Source: Consotaella aegiceratis (GTDB lineage Bacteria; Pseudomonadota; Alphaproteobacteria; Rhizobiales; Rhizobiaceae). From it: a DNA stretch of 64,000 bases. Every line of letters starts with the position of its first letter. Position 1 is the stretch's first letter. Shown here one piece after another: positions 8,853 to 17,812 of this stretch. The position numbers and the translations under genes were made by a program. Where the stretch lies: contig NZ_JAZHFT010000003.1 in NCBI RefSeq assembly GCF_036541425.1, positions 1-64,000 of the forward strand. Direction: 5' to 3'. Below the pieces are notes generated by a model. It worked only from the letters and a program-made list of their open reading frames with translations, was not told the DNA's origin and made no database searches.

Positions 8853-9215
8853 GACATGTGCAACGTTGGGTTTGCAGCCGGATTGGGTGTCTGCCGCCGG
8901 GCTGATGGCCGACGGGACCAGGGTCTACGCAAGGATAGGGTCGCCGCAAATCCAGCGGATCAATTGCCGCATAGGCCATTTCACCGGGCGTCGCAAGGCG
9001 GCCTGACCTTCCCCGAGGCTCGCCGCTCCGCCCGCGATGGATCGACGGCCGGCCGGGATTCGACTGATTCCTAAAGCTTTTCGATCCATCTACCGTGCCA
9101 CGAGGCCCGTCGCGAAAAAGAATGTCCGGCTTACCATTTGGTCATTGGTGGTATGGTACATCGCGGGGCGACCCACCGGTCAACGGTCACCTCGAGACGA
9201 GATCGACGGCTTCCC
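8853..9215. other. Divergent intergenic region
   Basis: This 363-base gap separates the minus-strand CYTH gene from the plus-strand GGDEF-EAL gene. It should hold both promoters. An AT-richer stretch at about 9115-9165 precedes the plus-strand gene. I see no gene, repeat or clear operator. Confidence 0.5.
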
Positions 9216-11744
9216 ATGACTGCGGCAATGAAGCAGATAGCCTCCGAAACCGCCGTTCACAGCGCCGACCCGCCATCGAGGCCCGGTCCGCTTCGCCACC
9301 TGCTCGGCCGCTGGCGCTCGGAAATGAAGCCGGGCGAGTCATTGCCGCCCTACGAAAACTTCGCGCTCGGCAATCTCGGCCGCCTCGCGGACCGCACGGC
9401 GCTCGTCAACGAGCACCGGGAAGGCCATCTGACGCTGCAACGGGTCGGCCGGTCCTTCATGCAATGGGGTGCCGTGGCGGCGGGGGGGACGGATCTTGGC
9501 GCCCTGCGGCGCGATCGCGCCCGCAGCGTCGAGGATGTCGTCGAGCGCAGCCGCGCGACCGGCAAGCCGGAACGCGTCCAGACGCACCGGGTGGTCGGCG
9601 GCACCATCATCACGGACGATCTGTGGGCCTTTCCGGTGTCCAGCCGGTGGGACAAGATGGGGTTCGTGCTGCTGCTCGACGAGCACGAGAACCATCACGA
9701 TCTGCTCGAGACGATGGTCGGCGCCACCGACGAAGGGATGCTGGCGCTGGAGGCGATCCGCGATCTCGAAGGTCGCCCGCTCGATTTCCAGGTGATCGCG
9801 CTCAACGGCGGCGCGGCGCGGCTGCTCGGCCTGTCGCAGGATCGCCTGCTGTGGCACAGGCTGTCCGACCTGAGCGAACGGTTCAAGGATGTCGGCCTGA
9901 TCGAGACGATCGCGCAGTCGGTCCGCTCGAAGCGGCAGGCTCATTTCGAGGCGACCGTTGCCGTGGACGGCGCCGAGCGTCATCTGCGCCTCGGCGTGGC
10001 CCCGACCGACGAGCTCGTTTCGCTGACCCTCACCGATATCGCCGACATCAAGGCCCGCGAGGAGGTGTTGCGGTCGCTCTTCGACGACAATCCGGTGCCC
10101 ATGTGGCTACTGGACAAGTCGAGCCTGCGCGTCCTGCGGGTCAACGACGCGGCGGTGCAGCACTACGGCTACGAGCGCAAGGCGTTCCTCCGGATGACGG
10201 TGCTGGACCTCGTGCCCGAGCCCCGCCGCGACGAAACCCGAACCTTCTTCACCAGCCCGACCCGTGCCCGGCATGCCCACGACTTCTGGCACCATGTGAG
10301 GGCCGACGGCGGCGTGATCGAGGTCGTCCCCTATCTCCGGGAGATCGAGATCGAACGCCGTCCGGCGATCCTGGTATCGATCGTCGACGTCACCGAGCGC
10401 CGCCGGGCGGAGGCGCGCGTCGAGCACTTGGCGCATCACGATTCGCTCACCGATCTGCCCAACCGGTCGCTGTTCCATGTCCGGCTCGACGCCGCGGCCG
10501 CCCGCGCTCGGCGCGAGGGCGAGAACCTGGCGGTGCTCTGCCTCGATCTCGATCACTTCAAGCAGGTCAACGACACGCTGGGCCACCCGGTGGGCGACAA
10601 GCTGTTGCGATCGGTCGCCGAGCGCTTCCGCGCCACCTTGCGCGAGAGGGATTTCGTCGCACGGGTCGGCGGCGACGAGTTCGCCATCATCCAGGCCCCC
10701 ATCAAGGGCCCGGTGGAGGCGGCCGAACTCGCCCGCCGCGTCATCGAGACGATCGGCCGCCCTTACGAGATCGACGGGCACCAGATGGTGATCGGTGCCA
10801 GCATCGGCATCGCGCTCGGGCCGGCCGAAGCGCGGGATACGGACATCCTTCTGAAGAACGCCGATATGGCGCTCTATCGGGCCAAATCCGACGGCCGCAA
10901 CACCTATCGCTTTTTCGAGCCCGGCATGGACGCCAAGTTGCAGGCCCGGCGCCTGCTGGAGATCGACATGCGCCACACGCTGGCGGCCGGCGGCTTCGAG
11001 CTCCACTACCAGCCGCTGATCGACGTCTCGACGCAGCGCATCACCGGCTGCGAGGCTCTGCTGCGCTGGCGGCACGCCGAGCGCGGCATGGTTTCCCCGG
11101 CCGATTTCATCCCACTGGCCGAGGAGGTCGGCCTGATCGTTCCACTCGGGGAATGGGTGCTCAAGGAGGCTTGCACCGAAGCGGCGGCGTGGCCCGAATC
11201 CATCAAGATCGCGGTCAACCTGTCGCCGGCGCAGTTCAAGAGCCCGCGGCTGGTGGAGGCGGTGATCGACGCGCTGGCCGAGTCGGGGCTGCCGCCGTCG
11301 CGTTTGGAACTGGAGATCACCGAGTCGGTGCTGCTGCACGGCAACGAGCAGAACGTGGCGGTGCTGAGACAGCTCAAGGACCTCGGCATCCGAATCTCGA
11401 TGGACGACTTCGGCACCGGCTATTCCTCGCTCAGCTATCTGCAGAAGTTTCCGTTCGACAAGATCAAGATCGACCAGTCGTTCGTGCGCGATCTGTCGGA
11501 GCGCCCGGAAGCGATCGCCATCATCCGGGCGGTCACGGGGCTCGGGCGCAGCCTGCAGATGTTGACCACCGCCGAGGGTGTCGAAACCTTCGAGCAGTTC
11601 GAGCGTCTGAAAGGGGAAGGCTGCAACGAGGCGCAGGGTTTTCTGTTCAGTCGCCCCGTGCCGGCGTCCGAGCTGACTGTCCTGCTGGCCGCCCGTACCA
11701 TGGCGCCGGCTCGAACCGAGGCAGACGAAACGCCTGTGGTGTGA
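9216..11744 (+). CDS. PAS-GGDEF-EAL cyclic-di-GMP signalling protein
   Basis: An 842-residue cytoplasmic bifunctional protein with no membrane segment. An N-terminal PAS_5-like domain (about 15-150) and two further PAS-like sensory regions (about 165-280 and 285-400) precede a GGDEF domain with an intact GGDEF motif at 485-489 and an EAL domain with EALLR at 613-617, DDFGTGYSS at about 730-738 and TAEGVET near the end. All residues expected for both diguanylate cyclase and c-di-GMP phosphodiesterase activity appear present; which dominates cannot be read from sequence. ATG 9216 was preferred over an upstream in-frame GTG-type extension, whose residues look non-coding. Confidence 0.93.
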   Translation: MTAAMKQIASETAVHSADPPSRPGPLRHLLGRWRSEMKPGESLPPYENFALGNLGRLADRTALVNEHREGHLTLQRVGRSFMQWGAVAAGGTDLGALRRDRARSVEDVVERSRATGKPERVQTHRVVGGTIITDDLWAFPVSSRWDKMGFVLLLDEHENHHDLLETMVGATDEGMLALEAIRDLEGRPLDFQVIALNGGAARLLGLSQDRLLWHRLSDLSERFKDVGLIETIAQSVRSKRQAHFEATVAVDGAERHLRLGVAPTDELVSLTLTDIADIKAREEVLRSLFDDNPVPMWLLDKSSLRVLRVNDAAVQHYGYERKAFLRMTVLDLVPEPRRDETRTFFTSPTRARHAHDFWHHVRADGGVIEVVPYLREIEIERRPAILVSIVDVTERRRAEARVEHLAHHDSLTDLPNRSLFHVRLDAAAARARREGENLAVLCLDLDHFKQVNDTLGHPVGDKLLRSVAERFRATLRERDFVARVGGDEFAIIQAPIKGPVEAAELARRVIETIGRPYEIDGHQMVIGASIGIALGPAEARDTDILLKNADMALYRAKSDGRNTYRFFEPGMDAKLQARRLLEIDMRHTLAAGGFELHYQPLIDVSTQRITGCEALLRWRHAERGMVSPADFIPLAEEVGLIVPLGEWVLKEACTEAAAWPESIKIAVNLSPAQFKSPRLVEAVIDALAESGLPPSRLELEITESVLLHGNEQNVAVLRQLKDLGIRISMDDFGTGYSSLSYLQKFPFDKIKIDQSFVRDLSERPEAIAIIRAVTGLGRSLQMLTTAEGVETFEQFERLKGEGCNEAQGFLFSRPVPASELTVLLAARTMAPARTEADETPVV

Positions 11745-11885
11745 GGCCGGCGCGACAGACCGGGCGTCGGCCGGATCCCCGGCCTGCAAAGGATCGTGTC
11801 GCGCGCTTTCGAGTCTCGTCGAATTGGAAATGCCGGCTGCCGCACTATAAAGCCAGGCATATCAATCCCGGTGCGGAGCTTTGGC

Positions 11886-12326
11886 GTGTCGATTCTGCTT
11901 TTGCCTTTCAAGCGATATTTCGAGTTTTCTGGTCGGTCGCGGCGCCTGGAGTACTGGCTGTTTCAGATCGTCATCTATGCCGGCGTTTTCGTCTTCATCT
12001 TTCTCGATGGCTTCCTTGGTGCGGGAGGATCGTCCACGTCGAGCGTCGACACGACCAATGGTCTGAACGCCAGCGCCGAAGCGGAGGGCGGGATCCTGTC
12101 GCTCATCTGGATCGTTGCGATCATCATCCCTGCCATCGCCGTCACGGTCCGCCGCCTGCACGACACCAACCGAACCGGTCTATGGGTGTTCATCGGCCTC
12201 GTCCCGCTCATTGGCGGTATCTGGCTGTTCGTGCTGATGTGTCTCGACGGCACGGCCGGCGACAACCGCTTCGGCCCCGACCCGAAGGGCCGGCTCGGCC
12301 GCCGGATGGAAGAGGTGTTCGAGTAG
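11886..12326 (+). CDS. DUF805 family membrane protein
   Basis: About 146 residues. Start chosen as GTG 11886, preceded by GGAG at 7 bases, because the family begins with a PFKRYFxFSGRSRRxEYW signature, present here right after the start. Four predicted hydrophobic helices follow, plus the family RRLHDTNRTGLW motif and a C-terminal GDNRFGPDPK segment. DUF805 proteins are small inner-membrane proteins of unknown function. It follows the GGDEF-EAL gene by 141 bases and may be independently transcribed. Confidence 0.88.
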   Translation: MSILLLPFKRYFEFSGRSRRLEYWLFQIVIYAGVFVFIFLDGFLGAGGSSTSSVDTTNGLNASAEAEGGILSLIWIVAIIIPAIAVTVRRLHDTNRTGLWVFIGLVPLIGGIWLFVLMCLDGTAGDNRFGPDPKGRLGRRMEEVFE

Positions 12327-12394
12327 CGGAGACGGCGAAGGCCCGCGACCGAGTGGGCTGTCTGAAAGGGCAGGCCCTTCGTCGGTTCGGCGGC

Positions 12395-12409
12395 GCGGCC
12401 CTTGGCCGC
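12395..12409. terminator. Candidate stem-loop between convergent genes
   Basis: A perfect GCGGCC-CTT-GGCCGC hairpin lies between the ends of the DUF805 gene and the MerR gene. It lacks a clear U-run on the plus strand, so terminator function is only a suggestion from position and structure. Confidence 0.35.
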
Positions 12410-12417
12410 TGGATCGG

Positions 12418-12855
12418 TCAAAAACCCCTGTCCGGCCTCTCATGATCGGCTGTGCAATGAGCATGGCCGGCCAAGCTATCAATGACCCGGCACTCCGAAA
12501 TGCGCCCGTGGCCGCATTCGGACAGCATGCGTTGCAGTTCGTCGCGCAGAGCGACGAGTTGCGAGATCCGGCGCTCGACCTCCGACAGATGGCGTCGCGC
12601 GATCCGATCGACATCGGTGCATGACTGGTCCGGCTGGGCGCTCAGGGCGAGAAGCTCGCGGATCGCCTCGACCTGGAACCCGAGTTCGCGTGCGTGGCGG
12701 ATGAATTCGAGCCGGCTCGCCTCTGCTGCGCCATAACGTCGCTGCCGGCCTTCGGTGCGCAGCGGCGGCGGCATCAGCCCTGCCTGCTCGTAGTAGCGGA
12801 TTGTCGGCACTTTCACGCCGGTGCGTCGCGACAACTCTCCGATCGATAGATCCAT
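12418..12855 (-). CDS. MerR-family heavy-metal-responsive regulator (ZntR/CadR-like)
   Basis: A 145-residue transcription factor: winged helix 1-70 (IGELSRRTGVKVPTIRYYEQAG), dimerisation helix, then a metal site. Cys79 and the C-terminal loop C114-GHGRISE-C122 with His116, plus Cys134, match the cysteine layout of Zn/Cd/Pb sensors of the ZntR/CadR group. It is divergent from a CDF transporter gene, and the promoter between them has the distorted 19-bp spacer such regulators act on. It therefore most likely activates the transporter when metal binds. Which metal is sensed is not determined. Confidence 0.9.
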   Translation of the reverse strand: MDLSIGELSRRTGVKVPTIRYYEQAGLMPPPLRTEGRQRRYGAAEASRLEFIRHARELGFQVEAIRELLALSAQPDQSCTDVDRIARRHLSEVERRISQLVALRDELQRMLSECGHGRISECRVIDSLAGHAHCTADHERPDRGF

Positions 12856-12866
12856 CGATTTTGGCC

Positions 12867-12897
12867 TTGAACCTCTAGTCGCTAGAGATTGTAGCCT
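12867..12897 (+). promoter_or_regulatory. MerR-type promoter/operator of the CDF gene
   Basis: A -35 TTGAAC (12867-12872) and -10 TAGCCT (12892-12897) are separated by 19 bases. Centred in the spacer is the perfect dyad CTCTAG-TCG-CTAGAG (12873-12887). This matches the zntA/merT promoter architecture, where the over-long spacer needs a MerR protein to twist it. Confidence 0.85.
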
Positions 12898-12926
12898 TCG
12901 TGTCGGATCGTGTGAAGGAGCAGAAC

Positions 12927-13622
12927 ATGGCCGATTCCTGCTGCGGCTTGAAGCAAGTCTCGACCGCCCGCGATGCCCACCGGAGCGGTTGCGGCTGCCA
13001 TGACGGCGTTCCGGTCTTCGACGGCGTGGACCCGCGCTACAAGCGCGTGCTGTGGAGCGTGATCGCTCTCAACGCGGGCATGTTCGCGGTCGAGATGATC
13101 GCCGGTCGGCTCGCCGGATCGCAGGCCTTGCAGGCCGACGCGCTGGATTTTCTGGGCGATACGGTGACCTATGGTCTGAGCCTCGCCGTAATCGGAGCGA
13201 CGCTTCGGACGCGGGCGACGGCAGCGTTGTTCAAAGGCGTGTCTCTCAGCCTGATGGCGGTCTGGGTGTTCGGCTCGACCGTCTACCGGGCTCTGGTCCT
13301 GGGCATGCCGAGCGCCGAACTGATGGGCGGCGTCGGTGTCCTGGCCTTGGCGGCCAATCTCGGCAGCGTGCTTCTGCTCATGCGCTACAAGGACGGCGAC
13401 GCCAACGTTCGCTCGGTCTGGCTCTGCTCGCGCAACGACGCCCTCGGCAACGTGGCGGTCATGGCGGCGGCGAGCGCGGTTTGGGCGACGGCCACCCCGT
13501 GGCCGGACCTCGCCGTCGCGGCGATCATGGCGGGGATTTTTCTCTCCTCCTCGGTGCAGATCCTGCGCCAGGCCTGGAGCGAATACGAGGGTGCGTCCAG
13601 ACCGACCCTCCCGGCCGAGTAA
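12927..13622 (+). CDS. Short CDF-family metal efflux transporter
   Basis: A 231-residue inner-membrane cation diffusion facilitator. ATG 12927 is preferred because AAGGAG lies 6 bases upstream and transcription should start near 12904, leaving the GTG at 12900 outside the message. A Cys/His-rich N-terminus (CCG near 5-7, CGCH near 22-25) precedes five to six helices. The two transport-site motifs are atypical: D74xxxD78 instead of HxxxD in helix 2 and C167xxxD171 in helix 5. The protein ends shortly after the last helix and so lacks the cytoplasmic C-terminal metal domain of classical CDFs. Controlled by the divergent MerR regulator. Confidence 0.88.
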   Translation: MADSCCGLKQVSTARDAHRSGCGCHDGVPVFDGVDPRYKRVLWSVIALNAGMFAVEMIAGRLAGSQALQADALDFLGDTVTYGLSLAVIGATLRTRATAALFKGVSLSLMAVWVFGSTVYRALVLGMPSAELMGGVGVLALAANLGSVLLLMRYKDGDANVRSVWLCSRNDALGNVAVMAAASAVWATATPWPDLAVAAIMAGIFLSSSVQILRQAWSEYEGASRPTLPAE

Positions 13623-13769
13623 CCGCCTGCGGCGATGTCGGAAATGACCTCGCAAATCTATGGCGTCCCCATGATCTGCCGGCGGCAACCTGCTATGGCG
13701 ATGCCCAGCGCTGGATGCAGCGCCGCCCGGACGACGCTGGCCGGGCGATTCTCAGAAGGGTCCGATCGA

Positions 13770-14327
13770 ATGTCAGCACGGGTGCCGTACGTCCTGTCGG
13801 TGGTGATGGTCGCGGCGACCGCGCTCGTCCTGCACCTGATGGGACGGATCGCGATCTGCCAATGCGGCACGGTCGAGCTCTGGTACGGCAACGCGTCCGG
13901 GCCGGGCAATTCGCAGCATATCAGCGATTGGTATTCGTTCTCCCACCTCATCCATGGCTTCATCTTCTTCGGCCTGCTGTGGCTGCTGCGCCGCCGGCTG
14001 TCCATCGGCGCCCGGCTGGCGATCTCGCTCGCCGTCGAATGCGCCTGGGAGATCGTCGAGAACACGCCCTGGATCATCGATCGCTATCGCGAAACCACGG
14101 TCTCGCTCGACTACACGGGCGATTCCATCCTCAACTCGATGTGCGATATCGGCTTCATGGCGCTGGGCTTCTGGCTGGCGTCGCGGCTGCCGGCCTGGGC
14201 GACGGTGGTGATCGCCGTCGCGCTGGAAATCTGGGTGGGGCTGACGATCCGCGACAACCTCACCCTCAACGTGCTGATGCTCTTGTGGCCGCTCCAGGCC
14301 GTGCGCGACTGGCAGGCCGGCGCCTGA
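13770..14327 (+). CDS. DUF2585 family membrane protein
   Basis: A 185-residue protein with five to six predicted membrane helices. ATG 13770 is preceded by AGAAGGG. Conserved-looking polar motifs sit between helices: WYGNASGPGNSQHISDWYSF, SHLIHG and CAWEIVENTPWIIDRYR. DUF2585 proteins are inner-membrane proteins of unknown function common in alphaproteobacteria. The gene lies 147 bases after the CDF gene; no link to metal export is evident. Confidence 0.88.
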   Translation: MSARVPYVLSVVMVAATALVLHLMGRIAICQCGTVELWYGNASGPGNSQHISDWYSFSHLIHGFIFFGLLWLLRRRLSIGARLAISLAVECAWEIVENTPWIIDRYRETTVSLDYTGDSILNSMCDIGFMALGFWLASRLPAWATVVIAVALEIWVGLTIRDNLTLNVLMLLWPLQAVRDWQAGA

Positions 14328-14533
14328 CCGGTCCCCGCCCGCACCGGCCCGCACTGCCCTCCGTCGGCGATCCACAATCGACGGTGCGCGCGATTCTCAA
14401 CGCGACCTTCCGCTACCATCACCCCGGCCTTGTCGTGATCGGCAGACCGCCCGACGAACAGTTGGCCGGTCTCGACGGGGTCGTGTCGCTCCTCATGCGC
14501 GGCCTGAAGCGGCCTGTGGAATAGCTGTGGCGG

Positions 14534-16039
14534 TCATGCCGCACGCCGCGCCGGGCGGCGAGGGCCCGATCGGCTGGGCTTGGTGCGGATGCTCGAGATC
14601 AGCTCCAGAAGCTCGTTGGCCTGAAGCTCCAGCGTCGCGGCGACGGCCGTCGATTGCTCGACCATGGCGGCGTTCTGTTGCGTCGTCTGATCCATCTCGG
14701 CCACGGCCGTATTGATCTCACGCACCGCGACCGCCTCGTCGTTGGCCGAGGCGGCCATGGCGCGGATGGTCTCGTCGAGCTGCGCCGCGCGCGCGACGAT
14801 CGCGCCGAGCGCCTCGTGCGTGCCGGCGATGATCTGCGAGCCGTTTCGCACTTCGGACGACGAGACGGCGATCAGGTCCTTGATCTTTCGGGCCGCCTCG
14901 GCCGAGCGCTGGGCGAGGCTGCGCACCTCCTGGGCGACGACGGCGAAGCCCTTGCCGGCTTCGCCGGCTCTGGCCGCTTCGACGCCCGCATTCAAAGCCA
15001 GCAAATTGGTCTGGAAGGCGATCTCGTCGATGATCGAGACGATCTGGCCGACCTCGTGCGAGGACGTCTCGATGTTGTGCATCGCGGCGACGGCCGTCTG
15101 CACCACTTCGGCCGCCTTCTCCGCCTCGTTTCGCGACAGGTCGACGGTCGCCGCGGCCTGGCGGGCGCGCTCGGAGGCATGGCGGACGCGATCGGTCAGC
15201 TCCTGCAGGGCGGCGGCCGTCTGTTCGAGGCTTGCGGCCTGGCGCTCGGTGCGCCGGGCCAGATCGTCGGAGGCCTGGGCGATTTCGGCGGCATTGCCGA
15301 CAAAGCCCTCGGTCGAGGCCTTGGCCTGGTCGACGAGGCCGCCGAAGGTGGTCAGTGCCTGATTGAAGTCGTCCTTGAGCGCCGCGTATTCGCCCGGAAA
15401 GCCGGAGCCGATCGGCTCGGCGAGATTGCCGTCCGCCAGCCGGCGCAAGGCGGCGGTGAGCTCGTCGAGGACGATCGTGCGGTCCGCCGTGCGCTCGCGC
15501 TCTTGCTTCAGCCGGTCGTCGGCGGCCTGCTGGGTCAGAACGTCGAGATAGGAGGTGATCGACAGCTCCATATCGGTAACGGCCACTTTGACGACGGCAT
15601 CGAGGCTTTCGGCGATCTCGCGGCCGCCACGGGCGGCGAACGGCACCTTCGGCCACGCCTTTTGAACGATGTCCTTGACCAGATAGCCGAGCAGGTGTCC
15701 GTAGCCGGAGATGAAGTAGCGTGGATCGAGGCCGACGCGCGCGTGGGTGCGGCCGATCATGTCGGTGCGTGCAAGATAGGCGGGTGCCAGCTCGCCGGTT
15801 GCCACATGGCCCCAATGGGCCTTCTGGGCAGCCTTCGCGCCATCCATATGCTTCCGGTCGGCAAAGAAGCGGCTCATCTCGGGATGGTCGGCGACGACGC
15901 GATAGAAGTGGTCGAGAGCCGGGCCGATCGAGCTTTCGAGCTGCGCTCCCACCCGCTTCAACGCCGCCTTCTCCTCAGTGGTGAGGGGGCTGACCACACG
16001 GCTTGCGGCGGCGGAGCGGGGCGAGGCTTCGGCGGTCAT
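14534..16039 (-). CDS. Globin-coupled methyl-accepting chemotaxis protein
   Basis: A 501-residue soluble chemoreceptor like HemAT. The N-terminal protoglobin domain (about 15-175) carries the probable proximal haem ligand His99 in the family motif GRTHARVGLDPRYF. A short HAMP-like linker (about 195-245) leads into the MCP signalling domain, with the CheA/CheW-binding hairpin tip around EIAFQTNLLALNAG and KGFAVVAQEVRSLA. No transmembrane helices are present, so it should sense intracellular or diffusible O2/NO. Start ATG 16039 was chosen because upstream residues look non-coding. No che genes are nearby. Confidence 0.93.
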   Translation of the reverse strand: MTAEASPRSAAASRVVSPLTTEEKAALKRVGAQLESSIGPALDHFYRVVADHPEMSRFFADRKHMDGAKAAQKAHWGHVATGELAPAYLARTDMIGRTHARVGLDPRYFISGYGHLLGYLVKDIVQKAWPKVPFAARGGREIAESLDAVVKVAVTDMELSITSYLDVLTQQAADDRLKQERERTADRTIVLDELTAALRRLADGNLAEPIGSGFPGEYAALKDDFNQALTTFGGLVDQAKASTEGFVGNAAEIAQASDDLARRTERQAASLEQTAAALQELTDRVRHASERARQAAATVDLSRNEAEKAAEVVQTAVAAMHNIETSSHEVGQIVSIIDEIAFQTNLLALNAGVEAARAGEAGKGFAVVAQEVRSLAQRSAEAARKIKDLIAVSSSEVRNGSQIIAGTHEALGAIVARAAQLDETIRAMAASANDEAVAVREINTAVAEMDQTTQQNAAMVEQSTAVAATLELQANELLELISSIRTKPSRSGPRRPARRAA

Positions 16040-16168
16040 GCGAGCGGCATCCTGCGAAAGACGAAAGGGGCGCCGCCCTCGGCACGGGGTGTCAGCGAGC
16101 GCGGCGGAAAACCCCACTATTTAGCCGCGCAAACAATAAAAAAAGTTTAGCGAAATTCTTGTTTCGGC

Positions 16169-16199
16169 GCTGAAAGCCCTGCACGGCAGGACTTTCAGC
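16169..16199 (-). terminator. Strong stem-loop downstream of spoVR
   Basis: Arms GCTGAAAG-C-CCTGC and GCAGG-A-CTTTCAGC form a 13-bp stem with one mismatch and a 3-base loop. On the minus strand it lies 64 bases after the spoVR stop and is followed about 25 bases on by a run of seven T residues. The run is too far for a classical terminator, so the assignment is tentative; the T-rich stretch may instead belong to the chemoreceptor promoter. Confidence 0.45.
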
Positions 16200-16263
16200 G
16201 GGCGACTGAGCAATTAAAGCGCGCCGGTCGACCGACCCGGTTCGGCTCGATCGGCCGATCGCT

Positions 16264-17808
16264 CTATTGGAACGGATGGCTCGGCTCGGCCTCGTGGGTG
16301 GCATAGGTGCGATGATCGTCGGCCTCGCTCAGCCGCACGCCGTAGCCCCACAAATCGGCCAGATGCTGGAGAACGCGACCGGCATCGCCGGGGTCCAGAG
16401 CCACGCCGTCCACCACGTTGTGCCTGAGGATCAGTCGGCGGTCGCCGGCGAGGTCCACGTCCACGACCTGGATGTCGGGGTCCTGGCGCGAGACGTCGAA
16501 CTGGCGCGCCAAGCTGCGGCGCACCTCCTTGTAGCCACGCTCGTCGTGGATCGCCGCGACCAGAAGGTCGTCGTCGGCATGGTCGTCCACCAGCCGGAAC
16601 AGCCGCAGCTTGCGGATCACTTCCGGGCTCAGATACTGCAGGATGAAGCTCTCGTCGCGATAGTTCGCCCACGCATCCCGAAGCACGCCATAGGCATCGC
16701 CGCAGCCGGCGAAATCGGGGAAAAGCGTCCGATCCTCGTCGGTCGGCGCCACGGCGATGCGCTCGATGTCCTGCATCATGGCGAAGCCCAGCGCATAGGG
16801 GTTGATGCCGCCGTAGCGCCGGTCGTCGAACTCGGGCTGCATGACCACGTTGGTGTGCGACTGCAGGAATTCGAGGAAGGCGCCGTCGGAGATCTGTCCG
16901 GTCTCGTGCAGGCGGTTCATGATGCGGTGATGGGTGAAGGTGGCGCAGCCCTCGTTCATCACCTTGGTCTGGCGCTGCGGGTAGAAGTACTGGGCGATCT
17001 GGCGCACGATCCTGAGGATTTCGCGCTGCCACGGGGCAAGGCGCGGCGCCGTCTTTTCCAGGAAGTAGAGGATGTTTTCCTCCGGCAGGCGCATAAAGGC
17101 GCGGCGGCGTTCCTCGTCGGTACGCTGGCGCGCGGCCGCCCGGCTGCGCGGCAGGGTGCGCCAGAGGTCGTTGTAGATCCGCTCGGCGTGCTCGCGCCGC
17201 TCCAGTTCGCGGCGCTGTTCGTCGCGCAGATTGGGCGCACGTTTGCCGGGATAGCGATGGACACCATTGTGCTGGAGCGCGTGCGCCGCATCGAGGAAGC
17301 GCTCCACCGTCTCGTTGCCGTAGCGCTCCTCGCAGGTGGAGATGTAGTTCTTGGCGAAGGCCAGATAGTCGAGGATGCTGCCGGCGTCCGTCCACTGCCT
17401 GAAGACGTAGTTGTTCTTGAAGAAGTGGTTGTGGCCGAAGGCCGCGTGCGCCAGTACGATCGCCTGCATGGCGGCGCTGTTTTCCTCCATGATGTAGACG
17501 ATGCACGGGCTGGAGTTGATGACGATCTCGTAGGCCAGCCCCTGCCAGCCCTTGCGGTAGAGCGTCTCGTTGCGCAGGAACTGCTTGCCGAACGACCAGT
17601 GCTTGTAGAGCTGCGGCATGCCGACCGAGGCATAGGCGTCGAGCATCTGTTCGGAGGTGATCACCTCCACCTGGTTCGGATAGGTGTCGAGACCGAGCTC
17701 GTCCACCGCGATGGTTTCCACGGCGCCGTAGATGCGCGACAGGGTATCGAAATCCCACTCCTGTGCTTGGAACAGAAGCGTGTCCTTGACCTTGGCTTTG
17801 CGCGGCAT
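16264..17808 (-). CDS. SpoVR family protein (YcgB-like)
   Basis: A 514-residue cytoplasmic protein spanning the whole SpoVR family length. Start at ATG 17808 (MPRKAKVK), 4 bases after the DUF444 stop, indicating co-translation. Family hallmarks include the DTYPNQVEVITSEQMLDAY segment, SPCIVYIMEENSA, AFGHNHFFKNN and THHRIMNRLHETG. The biochemical role is unknown; in enterobacteria ycgB belongs to the RpoS stress response, and in Bacillus spoVR affects spore cortex. It is the third gene of prkA-DUF444-spoVR, an arrangement conserved across proteobacteria. Confidence 0.95.
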   Translation of the reverse strand: MPRKAKVKDTLLFQAQEWDFDTLSRIYGAVETIAVDELGLDTYPNQVEVITSEQMLDAYASVGMPQLYKHWSFGKQFLRNETLYRKGWQGLAYEIVINSSPCIVYIMEENSAAMQAIVLAHAAFGHNHFFKNNYVFRQWTDAGSILDYLAFAKNYISTCEERYGNETVERFLDAAHALQHNGVHRYPGKRAPNLRDEQRRELERREHAERIYNDLWRTLPRSRAAARQRTDEERRRAFMRLPEENILYFLEKTAPRLAPWQREILRIVRQIAQYFYPQRQTKVMNEGCATFTHHRIMNRLHETGQISDGAFLEFLQSHTNVVMQPEFDDRRYGGINPYALGFAMMQDIERIAVAPTDEDRTLFPDFAGCGDAYGVLRDAWANYRDESFILQYLSPEVIRKLRLFRLVDDHADDDLLVAAIHDERGYKEVRRSLARQFDVSRQDPDIQVVDVDLAGDRRLILRHNVVDGVALDPGDAGRVLQHLADLWGYGVRLSEADDHRTYATHEAEPSHPFQ

Positions 17809-17812
17809 GGGC

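Noticed and set aside
9095..12445. Open frame of over 1100 codons overlapping the GGDEF-EAL and DUF805 genes
   Set aside because: Shadow frame of GC-rich coding DNA; Arg/Gly/Pro-rich translation, no family features.
12900..12926. GTG 12900 as the CDF start
   Set aside because: It overlaps the end of the promoter (-10 ends at 12897), so it would precede the transcript; ATG 12927 has a good ribosome-binding site.
14328..14533. Possible small gene between DUF2585 and the chemoreceptor
   Set aside because: A short frame ends at 14524 but has no start with a ribosome-binding site and no recognisable features; convergent intergenic DNA.
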